Positions 47,251 to 59,333 are shown, counted from the first letter of the stretch. The stretch: 64,000 nucleotides of DNA from Cryptomeria japonica (GCF_030272615.1 NC_081409.1:206753190-206817189); one strand, 5' to 3'. Notes: a model not told the origin generated them from the sequence alone. Numbers and translations are program-made.

Positions 47251-47677
47251 CTTTTTGAACTCTCTATCAGGATAATTTTTATGGAATATAACATTTAAGT
47301 ATAAGTGCTTATACTTTAAGTTATATTCCATATATACTTTCAAAATGTTTGAGAGTGGTTTTAGACCTCCAAGAGTTATATTGCAAAATCTAGTTTTTTG
47401 AGGTTTTTCAGTTTCCAGACTTAGTCAAATTTCGGGATCAGGACTTTCAGACTTAGCCAAATTTTCAGGATCAGGACTTCACACTTAGCCAAATTTTCAA
47501 GATCAGGACTTCACTCCAGCAGGACCTTCTATCCTATTGATCTCCCCAACAACACTCAAAAATGCAAAAGCCAACTGACAAAACCCTAAAAGACCTTAAA
47601 AAAAAAAAAAAACCCTAAAAAGCAAAAAAACAGGGGTCCCCATTTGCAATGGGGCGATGTGTGAAAACGTCACAACA

Positions 47678-50150
47678 AGACCCCAATAGCAAGAGATTTG
47701 AGTGTGCCATTGCTAGAGGAAGCCATAAAAATACATGGCTTTGTGGTTGATGAGAAAAAAATTTGGCAGAGAAAAAGGCTGCAACATTTTATCAGATGGA
47801 TGGATAGATGGAGGGAATAGGAAGGACTCTCCTTAAATTTTTAGTGGCTTCCAATGGTGCATTGGAGTTCCTGGAGTCTGCAGATGCTTCCCATGAAATA
47901 AAAAATGCTGACTTTGTGCAATTTATTAGACGAGGTGATCCAAGAGGGTGTTGAAAATGTTGTCCAAATTATCATTTGGCAGAGAAAAGACTGCAACATT
48001 TTATTGGATGGATGGACAAATGGAGGGAATAGGACTCTCCTGAACTTTTTAGTGGTTTTCAATGGTGCATTGGTGTTCCTAAAGTCTATAGATGCCTCCC
48101 ATGAGATAAAAAATACTAAGACTTTGTGCAATTTATTAGCCAAGGTGGTCGAGGAGGTTGGTGTTGAAAATGTTATCCAAATTATCACAGACAACGCCAC
48201 TGCATGTGTAGCTGCAGGTAGAATGCTTATGGAGAGGCATTCTACAATTTCATGGAGTCCATGTGCTGCAAATTGCATGGACTTGTTAGAGGACATTGGA
48301 AAGATTGGATGGGTGAAAAATGTGGTTGAAGATGCTAAAAAATGTTACCAAATTTATCTACAACCATATTTGGGTTCTTTCTTTGATGAAAAAACACACA
48401 AATGGCAAAGACCTTGTGCGACCAAAAATGACACGATTTGCTAGCCAGCTACTCAGATTGCAAAGCATTCTTGGTGCCATTCCTCATCTCAAGCATATAA
48501 TTGTGTCTAATGCTTGGTTGGAGTCTCCATTTTCCAAAAAAGTTGAAGCGGCGAAGATTGTAACTATAGTTTTTGATGACATATTCAACAAAAATGTAGA
48601 GGAGTTGATTAGGGCAGGTAACAAACACAAACATAAACTTGATACAAGATAATCTATTTTTTGTTGTTTTTTGAAGGGTTAATTTTGTAATAATTTAAAA
48701 TTTGTTTTCAGTTTTTTAGGTGACAAAACCTTTGGTAAGGGTTCTTCATATGGTGGATGGAGAGGGCATGCCAATAGGTTTCATTTTTTGAGGCCATGGA
48801 TAAGACCAAAGAGGCCAATTCACATTATGATGATGGAAACAAGAGAAAATATGAAATCATTTAGCACATCATTGATCGTGGATGGACAAACCAATTCCAC
48901 TAGCCGATACATGCATTGGCCTACTTCTTAAACCCAAATTTCTACTTCTCTGATACATTTAAGGTTGATGAGGAGGTCATTGCAAGTATTATTGCATGCA
49001 TTGATAATATGGCACCTAATCGTGACTTGAGAGACAAGGTTCTGGATGAGTTGGAGGTGAGATTTGCTCTATCTTATTTATGGATTTAGCAATGTTGACT
49101 ATCCAAAAACATCCATTTTACATACATAATAACTAATTTTCTATATTTGATTTAATTCTAATTTTTATCCATTCAAGGTCTACAAGGGTGCAAAGGGGAG
49201 ACTCTTTTCTTTAGCTCAAGCAGTTGATAGGAGATAAAAACGAGGTAAAAAATTTAGTTCAGTAATACAAGAAAAATTGAGAAATTTTTTCTTAGATTTT
49301 TTTACTTAATTCTTATATTTCTAAATGATTTTTTGTAGATTTATGGTGGGAAAATTATGGTGCTGGCATGCCTAATCTTCAAAAGATATCCATTTGTATT
49401 GTGTCTAAGCCATGTAGTGCTTCTAGGTGTGAATGCAATTGGATTTTATTTTAGAACATTCACAAAAGAAGAGAAATAGGTTGACCCAACATCGCCTCAA
49501 TGATCTTGTCTTTGTCTGGTACAGCCTTCACCTTTGATCTAGAAAGGTGGAAGGCATTTCACAAGTCCATTGACTTGGATGATATTGATCAATATGGTGA
49601 ATGGACTGTCAATGAACAAAATGATGATGATGTCCTCCTTACTGAAGAAGATCTATATTTCAAAATGATTTTTTGTAGATTAATGGTGGGAGAATTATGG
49701 TGCTGGCACGCCTAATCTTCAAAAGATAGCCATTTGTATTTTGTCTCAGCCATGTAGTGCCTCTGGGTGTGAATGCAATTGGATTTTATTTTAGAACATT
49801 CACACAAAGAAAAGAAATAGGTTGGCCCAACAGCACCTCAATGATCTTGTCTTTGTCCAGTACAACCTTCACCTTCGAACTAGAAAGGTGGAGGGCATTT
49901 CACGAGTCCATTGATTTGGATGATATTGATCAATATGGTGAATGGACTGTCAATGAACAAATGATGTAGTGTCCTCCTTACTGAAGAAGATCTTGCAGAA
50001 TTGGAGAGAGGAGCAACAAAGGAAGTCCAATGGAGGAGGACGAAGACAGTTTTGAAGATCAAGAAACAACTCATCATTTAGATATCGTAGCACCTTCTAG
50101 TTTGAGGCCTCAAAAATTGAGTTACATTAGGAGAGGAAAGAGGAGGCTGT
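47678..50150 (+). pseudogene. hAT transposase copy 1, central and C-terminal part
   Basis: Continues the DUF659/RNase H-like transposase: LSVPLLEEA, then an in-frame duplicated block (47761-48186, period 213 bp = 71 codons) carrying LLDGWTNGGNRTLLNFLV. Next come LCNLLAKVVEEVGVENVIQI, TDNATACVAAGRMLMERH and LLEDIGKIGWVKNVVEDA. Introns have GT-AG ends around 48617-48719 and 49057-49177. A second tandem duplication of about 340 bp (units from 49323 and 49663) repeats the WWENYG/hAT-dimerisation exon and the acidic tail. Several stops and frameshifts are present. hAT transposases cut and paste their own element in the nucleus; this one cannot be active. Confidence 0.85.
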
Positions 50151-50460
50151 AGATTTTATTTGGTTGTTTTTCTCATTGTGACATATCATTATATGTAAAC
50201 ATTTATAAACTTATGATGCTGTTATACATTTAAAAGTTTGAAACTATGAGAATGAATGATGAAATTTCAAGAATTGAGTGTTTGAAGATCATATGACGTG
50301 TAACGTTTGAATTAAGACAAATTGATAATCAAATTAGGCTCTTATGTTCTCTAAATGCATTAATTTATTTATGTTTTTTGTGAAACTACGATTTTCTTCT
50401 TTGTCGAGCCCCAAGACTGAGTCCTATTTTGGACTGCCAAGTCTGAGTCCTAGAACTTTG

Positions 50461-51965
50461 CATTCAAATACCCTTATATATAAAATATCTCTTTGATGGT
50501 ATGAATGTTGAATCATATTGTTTTTCAAATATTTATGATGAAGTATAATTTCTTTTATTAAGATGGTAATGGGGCTCCTCATTAAAAAGAGCAGGAGCAA
50601 ATACTCTTTTCCAAGAACTTTTAAAACTCTTCCAAGATCTTTTACCATTTATTATGGTAAGTAGCCAAGATTTTAGAGCTTTTGTTCACACTAGTGGCTT
50701 ATCAAGTGCAAGAAATTATTAATTAAGTTTGCCACAATTTGTACAAACTTAAGTGAGTCTAACAATGAAGGCATGCTTATTCTATAAAAACAAGATGTTT
50801 GTAGGGGTTGTGCCATGTACACCTAAAAGATATATAAGGTTATTAGAAAACAATCCCCTTTGGCCTGGCCAGTCAGGTGTGGAAATGATTAAAAAACAAC
50901 CTTAACATTTGTCATACTTAAAGAGGGAAGATGTAGCAGTGGCACTCTAATTGGCATGTTGAGAACCTTTATAGTCAAAGCCATTAGAGAGCATAATTAA
51001 CCATTTTGTTCAACACCTTAGCTGGATTCCAAACTAAACTCAATGCTAAAACCTAATATCTAAACCTGCCAATGGGCATCTAAAACACATCATTGAAGGC
51101 ATCTTATAAAAAGCATTGACATAGTTTCAATGTGCTAAAAGAAGTCCTCATTGTCCTTGAAAAAATTACTAGGATAGATCAAGTCACTATCAACTGGTGT
51201 TCCATGGAGATGCATCTTCCCACCCCCAACAAAATCTCCATGTTTCTGAGACGTGGGGACTTGGCGAGGATGTTCCCCCACCATCCCATCACCACCACTC
51301 AAGACTATGGACATGTCCAAGATGTCCCCCTCAAGGAGAGGACATTTTTAAGATGCCCACTAGTTTGGGGATGCCTAGGAGACTCTAAGACGTCTAGGGA
51401 ACTCTGAGATGTCCAAGGGACTCCAAGGAGTCTCCCATCCATCCCAAGGAGTTACAGGCATCCCCCATGACAATAAAATTAAAAAATCAATAATTTTTAA
51501 AATCATAAATTCTTTTTTATTTGTGTGCAACAAAACCTAATCCTAATGGTCTACAGGCTCCACCCAAACCCTAAGCACTCACAAAAAACTTATAAATAGG
51601 CATCTAACTTCGAAGCATCATTTCAAAATCACACCTAAGTTTTAGAATTAGTAAGGACTTGGTGTTGCAAAAAATAAGTGAGTGAATTGTGAAAATGGCA
51701 TCATAATCAAGGTGTGTGGTTTTGAAAGTCTTAATTTGCGCTTGGTGGCAAGGGTGTTGCTTCCATACCTCACTAGGGGCTCTACCACTTGACCCCCGCA
51801 AAGGGTGCTACCCATTGCCCTATTGGGGGTTCTGCCCCAAACCCCCATAAGGGGCACAATTCTTCTACCCTACTAGGGGATTTGCTCCCAAACATACACC
51901 ACCATTGTTAATGTTCAATGCAATCATTACCATGTTTTTAATGTTAAGTAGTTTAAAGCTTAAAC
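50461..51965. other. Spacer between the two hAT elements, no gene
   Basis: Contains a C-rich/purine-alternating stretch (51190-51480) with repeated GACTCTAAGACGTCTAG-like words and a segment at 51760-51890 with repeated CTAGGGG/TTGGGGG words. Open frames at 51132-51407 and 51604-51857 follow these biases and are not credible genes. Confidence 0.4.
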
Positions 51966-52165
51966 CATAGTTGGAAGACTCTGCGAACTCGTCGTGGACT
52001 CGCCAAGACTCGCGAGTCCGTTGGCAGGCTGAGTTGACTCGCCACAAATTCGCAAGCCGAGTCCGGGAGAGTCGAAGAAAAAGACTCCCAAGTTTGTTCT
52101 AAGGACTCGCACAAGTCTGATGTTGGCACTCATGAGTTTGATGGACTCTCGCCATTTGCTGAGAA
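51966..52165 (+). promoter_or_regulatory. hAT subterminal repeat region (GACTCGC words)
   Basis: At least seven GACTC and three GAGTC words occur within 180 bp, including the 12-bp palindrome GACTCGCGAGTC at 52007-52018. hAT transposases are known to bind short subterminal repeats; this cluster is the obvious candidate here. Confidence 0.6.
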
Positions 52166-53637
52166 CGCCTAGTCAAAGTTAAAACATGTTTTTTTTTCAC
52201 TTTTCCTCACTTTTGATATTTGTTATTGCTCAAAACAAGTCTATAGGGTTTGAAGAAGGTGAGGAAACAAGGTCACGGAAAAAGATATCTAGGTAAAGGA
52301 TTTTCTTCTCTTTTTTTTCATTTCCATTGATTGAAAATCAAAAAAATTTGAAAAACAAGGGGATATGCTAGCAATTTTTTTTCCATTTCCCTTCCTGACT
52401 TATTTCCTTGTATTTTTATTTTGTTTTTTAATACCATTTTTTTCAAACAATTCATTATCATTTTTTTGTTGATTTTCCACAAAACCCTACTGATTTTTTT
52501 ATTTTTTCATGTTAAAAGAGCAATGTCAAGTTCAAGTCCAAGGGCAACCCCAAAGCCAAGAAGACAAAAAGACAAAGCATGGAAGTATGGGATACCGGGA
52601 AATAAAAAGGGAGAGGTCATTTTTACCGAATGTGGCAAATGGATGACATGTGGAATCAATATATTAAAATACCACATTGCAAAAATACCTGGACAAAATG
52701 TGGAGCTATGCCCCAAAACAACTTTGAAGATTATTAGAGAGATGAAGGCCCTTCTTGCTGGGTATGATATGCAAAAAGAAGAAAGACAATAAACAAAAGA
52801 AACTATAGCAGCTGCAATGAATCTGAATGTGTCATTGTCCACTTCAGGTCCCCTTGGTCACGGAAGTCCAAGCTTCTGTCAACCACTTTCATCTTTTGCT
52901 AACAATGAGGTTGAGGCTAGTGAGACTCCTCTTACATCAGACCCAAATTACTTTGTTCCATGCAATGTTACAGGAGCACAACCTTCACTTGAGGGTATTG
53001 GATGGAATAGAGAAAAACATGAGCAAGCAAGGATAGCAGCAACAAATTTTTGGTATTACAATAATTTACCTTTCAATGCAGCAAGCAATGCATATTGGGA
53101 AGGTTTGGTTAGTGCATTTACAGTTGCAAGCAAGGGGTTTAAGGCCCCAACAGCTAGATACTTCAGTGGGCCATTGCTAGAGCAAGCCGTAAAAAATACA
53201 CAAGTTATGGTTGATGATCAAAAAATTTTTTAGAGAAAAGGACGTAGCATTTTATCGGATGGATGGACAGATGGACGGAATAGGACTCTCCTCAACTTCT
53301 TGGTGGCTTCTAATGGTGCAATGGTATTCCTAAAGTCTATTGATGCCTCACATGAAATAATAAACGATGAAACTTTGTGCAATTTATTAGATGGGGTAAT
53401 CCAGGACGTTGGAGTTGAGAATGTTGTCCAAATTAGCACGAACAACGCAGCTGCATATGTAGAATGCTTATGGAGAGGCATCCTACAATTACATGGAGTC
53501 CTTGTGCTGCACATTGCTTGGACTTGTTAGAGGACATTGGGAAGATTGGATGGGTGACAAGGGTGGTTGAAAATGCTAAAAATGTCACCAAATTCATCTA
53601 CAACCATACTTGGATCTTTTTTTTATGAGAAAACACA

Positions 53638-53827
53638 CAAATGGCAAGGACCTTGTGCGACCAGCAGTGACACGATTTGCTAGCCACTTCCTCACATTGC
53701 AAAGCATTCTTGGTTCAATTCCTCATCTTAAACAAATGGCAAGGACCTTGTGCGACCAGCAGTGACACGATTTGCTAGCCACTTCCTCACATTGCAAAGC
53801 ATTCTTGGTTCAATTCCTCATCTTAAG
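53638..53827 (+). repeat. 95-bp tandem duplication inside the hAT transposase
   Basis: CAAATGGCAAGGACCTTGTG starts copies at 53638 and 53733 that differ only at the last base. Because 95 is not a multiple of three, it shifts the reading frame. Confidence 0.95.
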
Positions 53828-54400
53828 CAAATGTTTGTGTCTGATGCTTGGTTGGAGTCTGCATACTCCAAAAGAGCTGAGGCGGAGAAGATTGTAAGTA
53901 TTGCTTTTGATGAAGGGTTCAACAAAAGTGGAGAGGGGGTGATCGGGGTAAGTAACAAACACAAAAAAACTCTATACAAGATAATCTATTTGTTGATTTT
54001 TTTTTAGGGGTTAATTTTGTAATAATTTAAAATTTGTTTTCATTTTTTTAGGTGACAGAACCTTTGGTAAGGGTTCTTCATATGGTGGATGGAGAGGGCA
54101 TGCCAATGGGTTTCACTTATGAGGCCATGGATAGAGCCAAAGAGACCATTTCACATTACTATGGCGGAAATACAAAAAAATATGAAATCTTTTGGCACAT
54201 CATTGATCGTAGATGGACAAACCAACTCCACCAACCGATACATGCCTTGGCCTACTTCTTGAACCTGAAATTCTACTTTTCTGATTCATTTAGTGCTGAT
54301 GAGGAGGTCATGGCACGTGTTGTTGCATGCATTGATAAGATGGCACCTGATTGTGAGGTGAGAGACAACGTTCTTGATGAGAGATTTGACATTTGCTATA

Positions 54401-54529
54401 TCTTATTTAGGAATTTGGAAATGTTCATTGTTGAGTTTGACTATCTTATTTATGAATTTGGAAATGTTCATTGTTGAGTTTGACTATCTTATTTATGAAT
54501 TTGGAAATGTTCATTGTTCAAGATCTACA
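54401..54529 (+). repeat. 43-bp minisatellite, three units
   Basis: Units starting TCTTATTTATGAATTTGG begin at 54401, 54444 and 54487. They lie where hAT copy 1 has a 121-bp intron and appear to have replaced its donor site. Confidence 0.9.
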
Positions 54530-55213
54530 AGGGTGCAGAGGGGAGACTCTTCTCTTCACAACAAGCACTTGATAGGAGAGCAAAACAACTAAGTAAAAAT
54601 TTTAGTTCAATACAACAAGAAAAATATTAGAAACTTAATTGTTACATTTTTTACTCAATTCTAATATTTCTAAATGATTTTTTGTAGATTTATGGTGGGA
54701 GAATTATGGTGTTGGCACGCCTAATCTTCAAAAGATAGCCATTTGTGTTTTGTCCCAGCCATGTACTGCTTCTAGGTGTGAATGAAATTGGAGTTTATTA
54801 GAGAACATTCACACGAAAAGAGAAATAGATTGACCCAAAAGCTCCTCAATGATCTTGTCTTCATTCGATACAACCTTCACCTTCGCACTAGAAAGGCGGA
54901 GGGTGTTTCACATGAGGCCATTGACTTGGATGAAATTGATCCATATGGTGATTGGACCATCAATGAACAAAATGATGGTGATGATGTCCTCCTTACCGAA
55001 GAAGATCTTGCAAAATTAGAGAGAGAAGCAGCAAAAGTAGTAGCATTGGATGAAATGGAGGAGGACGAAGACGAGGACTTTGATGTTGAAGAAGAAGAAT
55101 CAACTCATCATTTAGATACCTCAGCACCTACTGGTTCAAGGCCTGAAGAACTGAGTTATGTTAGGAGAGGAAAGAGGAAGATGTAGTCTTTAGTTTGTCT
55201 AATGGAGGAAATT

Positions 55214-56426
55214 TGTTACCTCAAGGATGATGAATCCAAGAGAACAAATTGGCCCTCTAGAACCTCACTTATATTGGCGCTAAGGGTGAGCCAGGGGATG
55301 AAAAATGTAAAACTAAATACAGAATAAAATAAATGACCAAGAAACAAAGTTCCTGGACGGCCCTGCCAAGCAGCTGTCCCGAAGACAAACGCGCGAAACT
55401 GGGACACCAGCACAGCGTGTTGTCATCTTGTACAAACGGGGTACAGAAGTCATACGAAAATGACAGAATACAACTAAGTTACTAAACGAACACATAAAGA
55501 TGACAAACTAAACTAACGGCACAAAATACGAGATATTAGAATAAAATGAGAACAAAGGTACAAGGGAAGCTCACAACCGGTCCACGATTGAAGCCTCTTG
55601 AAAGATGATTGTTTTCCCCACGATTATGACCTACACACAAAAAGGAAAACGTTGGGGGTTTTATTTAGAGGCTTGCCTCAGTCAGACCCCCATTTTGGTG
55701 TTTCCACCTCCACGGACAACCCAGATAGATAGATAGATCAAAATATAAATAGCTAGAATGATACAATGATCAAATAGATAGGGGATGTGATAAACTCCAA
55801 GATGCTCAAAAACGAGATAGATGGAATGATAGAAAAATATTACCAAAGAGGCTCGAGAAAGCCAAGAGAATTGCAAAAGATTATTGTGAGAGCTTGAGAG
55901 TGTTGTAGCAAACTAGAGACCGTTGTAGCAAGCAAGAGAGAGCAAGAGAAAGTTGTGAGAGCCAAAATAACAAGAGAGATTGTATGGAGGAACTAGAGAG
56001 AGAGAGTGAAAGAAGAGAAGAGATGGATTTAAAATAAGAAAATAGGAGGGAAAGAAGAGGTTGACGAGCCATTTAGAAGATTCTGAGCCGTTTCCACCGA
56101 CCAAGATAGGCGACAAGTGTCAGAATGCGCAGAACCGACATTTGAATGTTAAGATGCCGCGAGACGAATGTGCAGCGTGTGGACATCCGCGCAGCACGCT
56201 AGTGTCTAGACAACGCTAAAAAACGGCAAGCAACAAGAGAAACACACGGCTAACATGAAATAGAAGCTGAAGGATAGCTGCTGAAAGGTATCCTGAGTAT
56301 CTTGAGAGGGAAAAGGCTGATTCAAGGGCTAAAATGAGCCTACTCAATTGCTAGGGGAATGGACACTAAAGTGGTTGCAAAAGTGTAGGTGGAATTACAA
56401 AGGGGTATGCAATTTTCTACTCTACA
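55214..56426 (-). mobile_element. 3' LTR of the minus-strand Tat-like Gypsy element
   Basis: Directly after a polypurine tract on the minus strand the LTR begins TGTAGAGTAGAAAATTGC (plus 56426 leftward). The far end is placed at GAGGTAACA (plus 55214) because hAT-derived sequence stops just before it, so it is approximate. The interior has CT-rich stretches (55900-56010) and a GATA run (55724-55739). Its insertion probably removed or displaced the right end of hAT copy 2. Confidence 0.6.
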
Positions 56427-56442
56427 TTTTGCCCCCACTTTA
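56427..56442 (-). promoter_or_regulatory. Polypurine tract of the Tat-like element
   Basis: Minus strand TAAAGTGGGGGCAAAA immediately precedes the LTR start TGTAGAG. It serves as the primer for plus-strand DNA synthesis in LTR retrotransposons. Confidence 0.75.
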
Positions 56443-57504
56443 GCGGGCTTATGAATCAACATGAATATGCACGCTAAAGGAAATCTACTGAACATAAAAT
56501 AACATCATGATGCCAAAAGGAAACTGTAGAGAAAGCAGACAAATCTTCGAGCCAAGGAAGTGTTGGTGTCTGTTTTATCATCTACCAAACATTAGAATAA
56601 AATATCCAAAGACACTCTATCCTCTCTTGAAAAATCACCGGTTATGCTAATATCATATGGCGATTCCAAGGTTTATTTTGTCAGGCCTTGACATGCGGAT
56701 AAGCTCAATGGGCGTTGCGATATGCTGGTAATACACAAAGGGACTTACGCTTGGCTTGTTCAATTCACGATGGAGATTTATCGTTAGGGTTTTGGATCAT
56801 GGACTTCAAGAAAACTGAAAAGGAGATAAGGTTTAGAAATTCTAATCTATTCCTAAGAATTCAAGAGACGGTAAAGCCTGGGTGAAACTAATAACAACAC
56901 TTTGTTTCGCCACGCTTAGGACAACTACGCAAAGCATGTACAATCTTCTAGGGTTGTGTTCAATATTTTCACACTTATGAATAATACCAACAAATGAACA
57001 ATATTACTCAAAGTAGAAGTTAAGCATTCGCATCAAAAGCTCAGGCTAACTTTACACATTGAATGAAAATCATCCATCCAACAAAAGTATGAGTTTCACC
57101 AATCTAAACTATCAAATCCTTCATTCATCTAACATACATGAAATAAAATCTAAACTATGATTAAAACAGCCTAACCCTAATCAAAGTTTCCCAAAATAGG
57201 TCAAATATCTGTCGGAAGAGAGACAAGTGGCACAAGATGCTATTTTTGGGGATTGTACCCCCTTCTTCTGTTGAGAGGCAATGTGTTCAATGAACCTAGA
57301 CATGCTGAACTAGAACAATTGAATATTCTCCTTGAATTCTCCAATTTGTGCCAAAAAGTTGCCTAAGTATGGAAATTTGTCTGAAATACTCTTCTTGCCA
57401 CCAATTTATGTTACGCGTGGGAGCTTGTCTTTGACTCTTCAAAAATGAAATCCTTCAAGAAATCTGGAATTCTTTCCATACTTTCGCCAAGTTTGAAGAT
57501 TTTT

Positions 57505-57860
57505 CTTTCTTGATGCTTGGAGACTCTTTCAGGTGCCTTAAATTTGGAGAAGAATTTGATTCATGTGCTTGTCTTGTCAAATTTATTTCTTCCTGGCATG
57601 GCAGACTTGGATGAAGTCCAGCCAACCTTTGTTTATGCTTTAATCTTTGTTCCATGCCTTGGAAAGAGTTCGGACAATCTTTCTTTCTTGATGCTTGGAG
57701 ACTCTTTCAGGTGCCTTAAATTTGGAGAAGAATTTAATTCATGTGCTTGTCTTGTCAAATTTATTTCTTCCTGGCATGGCAGACTTGGATGAAGTCCAGC
57801 CAACCTTTGTTTATGCTTTAATCTTTCTTCCATGCCTTGGAAAGAGTTCGGACAATCATC
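57505..57860 (+). repeat. 178-bp tandem duplication in the second long LTR
   Basis: CTTTCTTGATGCTTGGAGAC starts copies at 57505 and 57683, nearly identical over 170 bp. It produces two matching short open frames that should not be taken for genes. Confidence 0.93.
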
Positions 57861-58052
57861 TCCTTGTGTTCGGTGGATTTGGAAAAGTTTGGACAGTCAT
57901 GAGCCTTCTTGTCTTTGGCAGATTTGGAAATATGATCAGATCATTTGTTTTCTAATTTTCCTTGATCTTGATTTATGGTGATCTTGATCTTGGAAGAATG
58001 CATGCCATCCTTATGCTTGCTTAGCAAATTTCCTCTTGGCAAGGCGGAATTT

Positions 58053-58688
58053 ACACATCCTTCAACAAGTTTCAATTTGTGTCTTATTTTATTGGACAGA
58101 CCTTGGCTAATCTTTTCCTTCCAAGGCGAACTTGGATTGCCCTATCTTCATGGATCAGATTTGGACGTCTGAGCACTAGGCTTTATTTATTCTTTCCATG
58201 TCATGTGCTTGGAAGATCATTCTCCAAGCCTTCTCTTTTTATTATCCAACTTGATTGCTTGGAAGTTTAGACAAATTGTTTTGCTTTATTCCTCAGCGAA
58301 TTTGGATAACATTCTTCCTTAATCCTGGTAGGGCGGACTTTCTTGAATCTTGGACATGAATGATTTGTTCACACATCCTTCGACAAGTTTCAAATTGTGT
58401 CTTATTTTATTGGACAAACCTTGGCTAATCTTTTCCTTCCAAGGCGAACTTGGATTGCCCTGTCTTCATGGATCAGATTTGGATGTCTGATCACTAGGCT
58501 TTATTTATTCTTTCCATGTCATGTGCTTGGAAGATCATTCTCCAAGCCTTCTCTTTTTATTATCCAACCCGATTGCTTGGAAGTTTAGACAGTTTGTTTT
58601 GCTTTATTCCTCAGCGAATTTGGATAACATTCTTCCTTAATCCTGGTAGGGCGGACTTTCTTGAATCTTGGACATGAATGATTTGTTC
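58053..58688 (+). repeat. 318-bp tandem duplication in the second long LTR
   Basis: ACACATCCTTCRACAAGTTT starts copies at 58053 and 58371, nearly identical over the whole unit. Confidence 0.95.
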
Positions 58689-59255
58689 TTGGAAGATCAT
58701 TAGTCATTCCTTCTCAAGAGGACTTAGAAGACAAGAGATGTTCTTCTTTGTAGGCGAATTGGAATATGCTAAGACATATTACTTTGTCTTTGTGCTCATC
58801 AAACTTCCAATCTACTATCTTTTAATTCGTTGTCTATGATGAACTTGGATGAGTCTTGGACATGTCGAACTTATTGAGTGCTTCCTTCAACTTTTTGGAA
58901 TGCTTTGTTTCCTATCTCCATGCGAATTTTGTTGTCTCTGTCTAAAGTCTAATAATCTGATCAGGTTCTATCATGTTTGGAAGTTGCTTACTTTGCTCAT
59001 TCTTGGCTAATTCTGGACATAGGCTTATACTCCAACTTTGGCGAACTTGGATGATGTCATGACATGTTCATTGCCAACTTGGAAGGCGGATTTGGATGAG
59101 AATTTGAACATGTCTAGGCAGACTTGGCAAAAGACTTTGCCATGTGCTCATGCTTTGCTGCCTTGGACGAACTTTGGACAATCACCTTCCAAATTTCTTG
59201 ACCTCGTCCATGCCTTAGTTTATTTTCAACTTAATTTTGCTTGCTTGCCCTCATG

Positions 59256-59333
59256 TAGGAGTTTGACTAACTCTTGCCAAGAGTTAATTAACCAATGGTA
59301 GGAGTTTACCATGTGTCTGACAATTTTACTTGC
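59256..59333 (+). repeat. ~77-bp dispersed repeat with palindrome, copy 1 (copy 2 at 60437-60513)
   Basis: Both copies share TAGGA-TTTRACTAACTC, GCCAAGAGTTRATTAACC and TGGTAGGAGTTTACCA. Copy 1 contains the perfect 19-bp palindrome TAACTCTTGCCAAGAGTTA at 59268-59286; copy 2 has one arm change (CTCTCG). Confidence 0.85.

Larger units (their letters stand above)
43752..47677 (-). mobile_element. Very long solo LTR (3926 bp) with TSD AGACC
   Basis: The insertion starts TGTTGACGTGTATTTTG and ends ACGTCACAACA. It is flanked by the perfect target-site duplication AGACC (43747-43751 and 47678-47682), and it contains no protein-coding region. Both ends match the 4956-bp repeat at 56561-61516, identifying one LTR family. 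Orientation is inferred as minus: a TATA box reads CTATATAAACCCC on the minus strand (plus 44642-44654). The length exceeds that of most plant LTRs and falls in the range known for Tat/Ogre-type Gypsy elements, which fits a Gypsy origin, though the internal region is gone. Confidence 0.85.
43385..50460 (+). mobile_element. hAT DNA transposon copy 1, broken and interrupted by a solo LTR
   Basis: A hAT-superfamily element in plus orientation, with its transposase split into 43407-43751 and 47678-50150 by a 3.9-kb solo LTR. The right end is a candidate terminal inverted repeat GAGTCCTAGAACTTTG (50445-50460). Its reverse complement matches the left end of hAT copy 2 at 12 of 16 positions. The left end, including the BED zinc finger, is missing. 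The subterminal GAGTCC/GGACT words near 50415-50450 are typical of transposase binding regions. Confidence 0.8.
52524..55186 (+). pseudogene. hAT transposase copy 2 (BED finger, DUF659, hAT dimerisation)
   Basis: The open run 52524-52790 encodes a BED zinc finger (KAWKYGIPGNKKGE, then ECGKWMTCG, then LKYHIAKIPG); the first expected Cys of CxxC is Phe, so zinc binding is impaired. After a stop, 52817-53233 gives NFWYYNNLPFN and the DUF659 start. 53234-53530 gives ILSDGWTDGRNRTLLNFLV and the LLDGVIQDVGVENVVQI block. Intron 53948-54051 has GTAAGT...TTTAG ends. 54052-54400 gives MTEPLVRVLHMVDGEGMPM and the IIDRRWTNQL core. 54690-55186 gives WWENYG, NRLTQKLLNDLVFIRYNLHL and an acidic C-terminus. 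A 95-bp tandem duplication (53638 and 53733) shifts the frame, and a 43-bp repeat fills the second intron. Inactive, but less decayed than copy 1. Confidence 0.88.
51966..55213 (+). mobile_element. hAT DNA transposon copy 2, right end missing
   Basis: Left terminal inverted repeat candidate CATAGTTGGAAGACTC (51966-51981), followed by a subterminal region dense in GACTC/GAGTC words, then a transposase gene with BED finger, DUF659, RNase H-like core and dimerisation segments. The right terminal repeat is absent. The sequence passes into a Tat-type LTR a few tens of bases after the transposase stop. Confidence 0.82.

Noticed and set aside
51132-51407. 91-codon open frame with histidine/proline-rich peptide
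   Set aside because: It overlaps an equally long frame on the other strand and follows a repetitive GACTC/CCCATC-biased tract.
57455-58588. Paired short open frames with near-identical proteins
   Set aside because: They are consequences of the 178-bp and 318-bp tandem duplications inside the long LTR, not a duplicated gene.
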